From assembly GCA_963746905.1 (NCBI GenBank), contig CAVVCY010000003.1, forward strand, positions 310,001 to 374,000: a stretch of DNA of 64,000 bases, read 5' to 3'. This stretch comes from JALYNX01 sp963746905. GTDB lineage: Bacteria > Actinomycetota > Acidimicrobiia > Spongiisociales > ZC4RG35. The position numbers and the translations under genes were made by a program. This document shows, piece by piece, positions 59,032 through 64,000 of this stretch. The notes below the pieces were generated by a model. That model saw only the letters and a list, made by a program, of their open reading frames with translations. It made no database searches and was not told where the DNA came from. Each line of letters starts with the position of its first letter. Within the stretch, counting starts at the first letter, position 1.

Positions 59032-60591
59032 ATGACACTGAAGATCACCTACGCAACGATGTCCGCCGACAACGAGGAACTCAACAGCTCGTTCGATGAC
59101 GCAGTGGGCAGTGCCCCCGAACGCCTCGGGGCCACCCACCCACTTTTCATCAACGGAGAGAGACGGACGACCGAGGCAACCGCAGACGAGTACTCACCCA
59201 TCGACTCCTCGATCCTCATCGGGCACTACTCGCTCGCCACCAATGACGATGTTGATGATGCCATTGCCGCCGCCAAGGCTTTCGCCCCGGAATGGGAGGA
59301 GTGGGGTTGGGAAAAGCGCCGTGACCTTATGGTGAGAGCGGCCGACATCATGGAAGGTCGGGCTTTTGAGATGGCTGCTGACATGGCGTACGAGGTGGGG
59401 AAGAACCGTCTCGAGGCGTTGGGCGACATCGCGGAGACCGTGGAGTTCTTCCGCTACTACGCCCGTCAGATGACCGAGCACGACGGCTTCGTTACACCGC
59501 TCAGTTCGCTGAGCCCACAGGAGACCAACACCTCTGTCCTCCGCCCCTGGGGAGTCTGGGTCGTCATCTCACCTTTCAACTTCCCGATGGCCCTAGCCGC
59601 CGGCCCCTCGATCGGAGCCCTGATCACGGGGAACACCGTCGTGGTCAAGCCGTCGAGGCAAGGTGCCCTGATGACGATCGAGTTCTACTCGGTGATGGAG
59701 GAAGCAGGTCTGCCCCGGGGCGCACTGCACGTGCTCACCGGGGACGCCAAAGCCGGCGACTACCTGGCACATCACCCCGACGTCGACGGGCTCACCTTCA
59801 CCGGCTCATATCCGGTCGGGATGCATCTCTACAGAACCGTCAACGAGAACCGGCCCAAGCCCGTGATTTGCGAGATGGGGGGCAAGAACCCGGTGCTGGT
59901 CACCCACACCGCCGATCTCGACAAGGCCGCCACCGGCGTGGTGCGCAGCGCCTTCGGTTTGAGTGGTCAGAAGTGCTCGGCAGCCTCGAGGGTCTATGTC
60001 GAGCGGGCTGTCTACGACGACTTCGTCGAGAAACTGGTAGAGAAGACGGGGAAGCTCGCGGTCGGCAATCCATTGCAGCGTGAGATCTACATGGGCCCGG
60101 TCATCGACAAGAGCGTGGTGGAGAAGTTCCGGCGCGCCGTAGCCGAGGCCGAATCGTCGGGTGGTGAGGTGCTGGCCGGCGGTGACGTGATCGAAGGCGA
60201 CGGCCTTGACCGAGGGAACTTCGTGCAGCCGACCGTGGCCACGGCTCCGTACGACTCCTGGATCTGGAAGGAGGAGCTGTTCATGCCGTTCCTCGCCGTG
60301 GGCCCTGTCGATTCGCTCGCTGAGGGCCTGGAGAGATCCAATGACACCGAATTCGGGCTCACCGCTGGGCTCTTTTCCAGCGACGAAGACGAAATCGAAC
60401 GCTGGTTCCAGGGGATCCAGGCCGGAGTGACCTACGTCAACCGCGAGGCCGGGGCGACAACCGGTGCCTGGCCCGACATCCAGTCGTTTGGAGGTTGGAA
60501 GGGCTCGGGGACGTCCGGTGCCGGGGGTGGCGGGCCCTGGTATCTCCGTCAGTATCTGCGCGAACAGTCCCGGACCCGAATCAAGTCCTGA
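59032..60591 (+). CDS. Aldehyde dehydrogenase, P5C-dehydrogenase-like
   Basis: This 519-residue NAD(P)-dependent aldehyde dehydrogenase has the active Cys in SGQKCSAASRVYV, the general base Glu in VICEMGGKNPV and the cofactor motif TFTGSYPVG. An N-terminal extension of ~35 residues and the C-terminal SFGGWKGSGTSGAGGGGPWYL, which resembles the P5C-dehydrogenase end, favour 1-pyrroline-5-carboxylate dehydrogenase (PruA) for proline use. ProDH is absent, so the assignment is tentative. GGAGG 6 nt before ATG 59032 sets the start, over an ATG nine codons inside. Confidence 0.88.
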   Translation: MTLKITYATMSADNEELNSSFDDAVGSAPERLGATHPLFINGERRTTEATADEYSPIDSSILIGHYSLATNDDVDDAIAAAKAFAPEWEEWGWEKRRDLMVRAADIMEGRAFEMAADMAYEVGKNRLEALGDIAETVEFFRYYARQMTEHDGFVTPLSSLSPQETNTSVLRPWGVWVVISPFNFPMALAAGPSIGALITGNTVVVKPSRQGALMTIEFYSVMEEAGLPRGALHVLTGDAKAGDYLAHHPDVDGLTFTGSYPVGMHLYRTVNENRPKPVICEMGGKNPVLVTHTADLDKAATGVVRSAFGLSGQKCSAASRVYVERAVYDDFVEKLVEKTGKLAVGNPLQREIYMGPVIDKSVVEKFRRAVAEAESSGGEVLAGGDVIEGDGLDRGNFVQPTVATAPYDSWIWKEELFMPFLAVGPVDSLAEGLERSNDTEFGLTAGLFSSDEDEIERWFQGIQAGVTYVNREAGATTGAWPDIQSFGGWKGSGTSGAGGGGPWYLRQYLREQSRTRIKS

Positions 60592-60597
60592 CCGGCC

Positions 60598-61674
60598 TTA
60601 GGGAGCCCGTTCGAACCGAACGGTCCGCCCGTCGGGGTCCGCAAGCTCGATGTAGTCGTCGGTTGCCTTCAGTTCGAGCCCGACGCTTTCTAAGTGGTCT
60701 CCCCAACGCGCCAGGTCGTCGACTACGAACGTGAGGAAGCCTGGCTCGATCTCTGCCCCTTCCACCAGTTCGATGTGCTGGCCACGGGAGGGCTCGAGAA
60801 TCGCCCCGGCGACGCCGGCCTGGGTCCGCTGATGGGCAAAGCCCAGCTGATCCTCATAGAACGAGAGCGAAGTCGACAGTGAGGTCACCCCCACCCGAAC
60901 CCGTGTTGCCTCGATGCCGCCCGGCGCGCGCAACGGGCCGACCCCGGCGATCACCGACTTAGCCTCCTCGAGGGTGAAACGGCCCACCGTCACCTCGCGC
61001 CCCACCACGATCCCCTCGAGATGCCTGCCTGCGGCCTCGAGACGGACCAAGGTTCGGAGGTCTTCGAGGTCCCGGACCCCGCCGGCAGCGATAACGGGTT
61101 GCTCGACGGTGGCCAGTGCCTCGGCCATGATCTGAAAGTTCGGGGGGTCTTCGAGGGCATCGCGCCCTGCCTCGGAAACCATGAACGAGACCACCCCGGC
61201 CGATGACATCTCGATCAGGACCTCCTCGAGATAGCGCCCGCTGTTTTGGGTCCAGCCCTTGGTCACGACCTCCTCGTCCTTGTGGACATCCACGGAGACG
61301 GCGATCTTGCCCGGGTTGTCCCGGCACAGGTCCCAAACCATGTTCTGATTCTCGATTGCGGCGGTGCCCATCACGATGCGCCAGGCTCCACTCTCGATGA
61401 GCCGGACTGCCTCACCCTCGGAGCGGACCCCACCGGCCACCTGCACAGGCACGCTCACCTCGCGCACCAGGCGATCGATCAGGTTCCGGTTTCGGTAGTC
61501 GCCGTAGGCGGCGGCATCGAGGTCGACGATGTGGAGAATCTCCGCCCCCTGCTCCACCCAGCTCTTGGCGCGCCCGATCGGATCGTTGTCCAATGCGATG
61601 GCCTCATCGAGACGCCCCCGGGGCAACCGCACTGACAACCCGCCCAAAATGTTGATGCGGGCGTACAAATCCAT
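60598..61674 (-). CDS. HisA-like barrel fused to a VOC (glyoxalase-like) domain
   Basis: This 358-residue protein has residues 1-~240 as a HisA/PriA-type phosphoribosyl isomerase barrel. Both phosphate loops are kept (VAGGVRS ~80, AAGGVRDLEDL ~205, with VVGREVT after). Yet the two catalytic aspartates differ: the first (AIDL in HisA) is Asn8 in ARINILGG, and the second (TDIxRDG) is Glu168 in SEAGRDA. Asp129 remains. Residues ~250-358 form a VOC domain (VRVGVTSLSTSLSFYEDQLGF, IELADPDGRTVRFE). No other his gene is near. It may still be the organism's HisA, or a recruited phosphosugar enzyme. TAGCTT lies 6 nt before the ATG. Confidence 0.8.
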   Translation of the reverse strand: MDLYARINILGGLSVRLPRGRLDEAIALDNDPIGRAKSWVEQGAEILHIVDLDAAAYGDYRNRNLIDRLVREVSVPVQVAGGVRSEGEAVRLIESGAWRIVMGTAAIENQNMVWDLCRDNPGKIAVSVDVHKDEEVVTKGWTQNSGRYLEEVLIEMSSAGVVSFMVSEAGRDALEDPPNFQIMAEALATVEQPVIAAGGVRDLEDLRTLVRLEAAGRHLEGIVVGREVTVGRFTLEEAKSVIAGVGPLRAPGGIEATRVRVGVTSLSTSLSFYEDQLGFAHQRTQAGVAGAILEPSRGQHIELVEGAEIEPGFLTFVVDDLARWGDHLESVGLELKATDDYIELADPDGRTVRFERAP

Positions 61675-61713
61675 CCTGGCAAGCTAGCGATCCAAGATGT
61701 CCGGTGGGTTACC

Positions 61714-61750
61714 GCTTACCTGAGGTACGTGGCGCCATATATGGCGTCAA
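61714..61750. repeat. Solo copy of the GCTTACCTGAGGTA palindromic repeat
   Basis: This is a 37-base match to the terminal repeat of the element at 31470-31603. It has the palindrome TACCTGAGGTA followed by GGCGCCATATATGGCG, itself a near-perfect palindrome. It lies just 3' of the endonuclease-polymerase gene stop and upstream of the HisA-VOC start on the minus strand, so it could be an operator for the latter or a remnant of the mobile-looking element. Confidence 0.7.
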
Positions 61751-61767
61751 CTGCACATAGAAACGGC

Positions 61768-63588
61768 TTAACCCTCCTCGGTTGGTGAGATCCCAAGCGC
61801 ATTCTCGGCTTCGTCAAGGGTCTGGCCGCCGGACAGGGCCGGAGCGAACAGATCGCCATACCTCTGCAGTCGATCCCAAAGGTTGGCGATGGTGATCTCG
61901 CCGTTTCGAACGGTTCCGACCTCCTCCCAGGTGAGCGGCGCCGACACCGGCGCCCCGGGGCGGGGCCGGACCGAATAGACGGACGCCACGGTTTGCCCGA
62001 AGGCGTTGCGGTTGTGGTCGACGAAGACCTTTCCCTTTCGCTTGGGCTTGTCCCATTCCATCGTGACGTCGTCCGGATTGGCCGCCGCGAGATAGACGCC
62101 GACCTCGCCGACGAACCTCCGAACCCGGGTGTAGGTATGCACCGGCTCCAGCGGCACATAGACGTGCAGACCGCGCGATCCCGACAACTTGGGATACCCA
62201 ACGAGTCCCAGTTGACCGAGAGCCACCTCGAGAAGTCGGGCCCCTGCCACCACTTGCTCCCAGTTGGACCCTTCCGAAGGATCGAAATCGAAGATCGCGT
62301 AATCCGGTTGATCGAGCCGGTCGAATCTGGAATGAAATGGGTGGACCTCGACACATCCCATGTTGGCGAACCACATCAGCGCTTCACGGGAGTCGGCAAG
62401 CAGGAACTCAATGATCCCTCCCTGGGAGTCTGACGGGACAGGCACCGTCCTCATCCACTCGGGCTGGTGCCCGGGGGCCCGCTTCTCGTAGAACGAAGGG
62501 CCCTCGATGCCGTCCGGGTATCGACTCATCGAGATCGGCCGGCCCGCGAGATGAGGGAGCAACAACGGCGCCACAGATGCGTAGTACTGAATCAGATCGC
62601 CCTTGGTGTAGCCGTCCGCAGGGAAGAAAGGCTTGTCGATGTTGGAGAGGCGAACCGGGCGATCCAGTCCGACCGGTTGAAAGTGCTGACCTTCGACGCG
62701 CACCGCGACCGGGTCGGGAAACACGATTTCAGAAACACTGATCGAGCGGCCGGTACCAGGCTCGGATGCCCGTTCGATGACCGTTTTCGCCTCGGCCCAG
62801 ATCGCCTCGTGGCTCTCGGTCTCCCTGGCCTCCGAGATGAGATTCATCGAGACCCTGGCCTCGATAGCGGCCTCGAGCAGCGGGGTGACACGCAGCGAGC
62901 CCTGACCGTAGGGGATGTGCCGGATCTCGCCCGCGTTGCCGAACTCGTTGTCGGTGAATTGGGCGTGGAGCGGTTGGATCATCCACCCAGGAAACGAGTC
63001 CTTGAGGAAAGCGAATACCGACAGAAACGCTTCCTTTGAGGTCAGTCCGCCCCCGGTGATGGCGTGGACGTGGGCCCAGTCGATCACCGGGCGGACGAAG
63101 TTGAACTCAGAAGCCAGCTGGGCGATGTCTCCCAGACTGCCGAAGGAGCGCTCGCTTCCGGCCGTCTCCAGGCCAAGGCCAACACCCATGGCTCCGGCTT
63201 TGGGCTCGACCGTGGCGAGTCGCTCCCGGACTCGGTCCATGAGGACGGCTGGCTCTTCCCCGTGGGTATTCCCGAGATGGGCCACGATGACCGCGGCCCC
63301 CATCCAGCGGCCCAGCTTCATCGTGTGCTCGAGAGCAGCCAGACACTGCGCCCCTTTGTCCTCCTCCTGAACAGTCAGTACTGCGAAATATGGGGCATGG
63401 ATCGAGAGCCGAACATCGCGTTGCGCTGCCAATTCCCCGAACTCACGACAGCGCTTCTCCTTCCACGGAAACCCAGTTACGAAAGGCAGCTCGAGCGAGC
63501 GGTGTCCCCTGACGACAAGGTCGTCCAGAAAGCCGGCGTCGTTCCCGTCAGGGGGAAGAGTCGAAACACCAAATCGGAGAAGGGTCAC
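61768..63588 (-). CDS. Endonuclease IV-like TIM barrel fused to LigD polymerase (primase) domain
   Basis: This 606-residue chain has two DNA-repair modules. Residues 1-~275 are an AP-endonuclease-2 barrel with metal-ligand candidates in endonuclease IV order: His64 (IHAPY), His104 (VAHLG), Glu141 (LGLETAG), Asp170/His173 (IDWAH), His208, His224 (EIRH) and Glu253. Residues ~290-606 are a LigD polymerase/primase domain: RLSNIDKPFFPADGYTKGDL, metal Asp434/Asp436 in FDFDPSE, SGSRGLHVYVPL with His475, Asp524, and the end YSVRPRPGAPVSAPLTWEEV. No ligase or LigD 3'-phosphoesterase domain follows, and no Ku is near. The GTG at 63588 gives the barrel's first strand; upstream sequence is Arg-rich junk. 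Confidence 0.85.
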   Translation of the reverse strand: MTLLRFGVSTLPPDGNDAGFLDDLVVRGHRSLELPFVTGFPWKEKRCREFGELAAQRDVRLSIHAPYFAVLTVQEEDKGAQCLAALEHTMKLGRWMGAAVIVAHLGNTHGEEPAVLMDRVRERLATVEPKAGAMGVGLGLETAGSERSFGSLGDIAQLASEFNFVRPVIDWAHVHAITGGGLTSKEAFLSVFAFLKDSFPGWMIQPLHAQFTDNEFGNAGEIRHIPYGQGSLRVTPLLEAAIEARVSMNLISEARETESHEAIWAEAKTVIERASEPGTGRSISVSEIVFPDPVAVRVEGQHFQPVGLDRPVRLSNIDKPFFPADGYTKGDLIQYYASVAPLLLPHLAGRPISMSRYPDGIEGPSFYEKRAPGHQPEWMRTVPVPSDSQGGIIEFLLADSREALMWFANMGCVEVHPFHSRFDRLDQPDYAIFDFDPSEGSNWEQVVAGARLLEVALGQLGLVGYPKLSGSRGLHVYVPLEPVHTYTRVRRFVGEVGVYLAAANPDDVTMEWDKPKRKGKVFVDHNRNAFGQTVASVYSVRPRPGAPVSAPLTWEEVGTVRNGEITIANLWDRLQRYGDLFAPALSGGQTLDEAENALGISPTEEG

Positions 63589-63623
63589 GGGTGAAGGGTA
63601 CGTGCGAGCACGCACCCCGAGGC

Positions 63624-64000
63624 TCAGGCCTCGTTGCCGTCTCGGGCCACTCGCAGCGCGACCAGGCCGCCGACAATCAGCCCGGCGCCGACCAAGGCCG
63701 GGGCGAGAGCTGAGACTCCTGTGAATGGAAGCGAGCTGACGACTCCGTCGGCGCCGACGTCGTCCGGATCGGCGGGACACTCGGAGCCCATATCATCAGG
63801 AGAAAGGGCATGCACCAACCGCGCCTCGCCATCGGGCAGAGCAGCGACACTCCGGATGTCGAAGATGTGAACCGATTTGTCGAGCCATGGGTTGTGCCAG
63901 ACGTACGACGCCTCGTCCCAGAGACTCATGAACGCCTCGCTGCACACCTCGGTCATGGCGGCTGGGGCCCACGAACACAGGTGGAGGTTCATGTCCAGAG
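63624..64000 (-). CDS. LPFTG-anchored surface protein, 3' end only
   Basis: The frame is open to the window edge, so the visible ~125 residues are the C terminus of a longer protein. They include a Cys-containing extracellular part (YVWHNPWLDKSVHIFDIRS, FxSECPADPDD-like), the sorting signal SSLPFTG, a hydrophobic helix (ALAPALVGAGLIVGGLVAL) and RVARDGNEA. The tail has fewer basic residues than usual. It is the second LPFTG substrate in the window, implying a sortase elsewhere in the genome. Confidence 0.8.
   Translation of the reverse strand, partial: LDMNLHLCSWAPAAMTEVCSEAFMSLWDEASYVWHNPWLDKSVHIFDIRSVAALPDGEARLVHALSPDDMGSECPADPDDVGADGVVSSLPFTGVSALAPALVGAGLIVGGLVALRVARDGNEA

Noticed and set aside
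1..64000. CRISPR array, tRNA or rRNA genes
   Set aside because: No regularly spaced direct repeats and no cloverleaf or rRNA-like sequence was seen; the repeats present are palindromic intergenic elements.

Overview
This 64 kb window is GC-rich, densely coded bacterial chromosome. I infer Actinomycetota, probably an Acidimicrobiia-like lineage. The reasons are an F420-type luciferase-like oxidoreductase, a DUF2017-ClpS pair, an XRE regulator followed by an HbhA-like protein (the Rv0474-hbhA arrangement of mycobacteria), an EtfD-type membrane iron-sulfur oxidoreductase, GlnE, an actinobacterial caa3 oxidase and LPFTG sorting signals. Many genes have a TANNNT hexamer only 6-10 nt before the start codon and no Shine-Dalgarno, which points to widespread leaderless transcription. 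I see no rRNA, tRNA, CRISPR array, transposase or prophage gene.

Layout. 0-7 kb: 3' end of tag, a GCS2-family ligase, an LLM oxidoreductase, lgt, a membrane protein of unknown function, and a short serA with a class V aminotransferase. 7-15.6 kb: one long minus-strand aerobic respiration operon. Read 5' to 3' it encodes a cupredoxin-like lipoprotein, a polytopic protein resembling 'fenitrothion hydrolase', a 56-residue membrane protein, heme O synthase (frameshifted), a thioredoxin-like lipoprotein, Cox II with fused cytochrome c, Cox I, Cox III, Cox IV, CtaG and a small lipoprotein. 15.7-31.5 kb: penicillin-acylase-like enzyme, crcB behind a fluoride riboswitch, alpha/beta hydrolase, [2Fe-2S] protein, greA, mgtE behind two tandem leader ORFs, an M23 peptidase, class IV aminotransferase, nadE, glnE, an M20 amidohydrolase and a VIT1-like protein. 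31.5-44 kb: a structured palindromic element, the HTH-HbhA pair, XdhC/MobA-like maturation genes, DUF2017-clpS, etfD, proC, a large LPFTG surface protein, udk, DUF4388 and an HhH-GPD protein. 44-55 kb: an acyl-CoA metabolism region with thiolase, CoA transferase, half-SDR, SDR (frameshifted), MaoC, ferredoxin and both acyl-CoA carboxylase subunits. 55-64 kb: Kbl-like enzyme (frameshifted), 3-hydroxyisobutyrate-dehydrogenase-like protein, peroxiredoxin, flippase-like protein, plsY, aldehyde dehydrogenase, a HisA-like/VOC fusion, an endonuclease-IV-like/LigD-polymerase fusion, and the 3' end of a second LPFTG gene.

Most notable are: (1) the single-chain fusion of an endonuclease-IV-like TIM barrel to a LigD polymerase domain; (2) a HisA-like barrel with both catalytic aspartates changed, fused to a VOC domain; (3) a fluoride riboswitch whose aptamer 3' end can pair with the crcB ribosome binding site; (4) two tandem leader ORFs in front of mgtE; (5) two families of palindromic intergenic repeats. 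Three genes are each broken by exactly one extra base outside homopolymers, so assembly error is a serious alternative to pseudogenisation.
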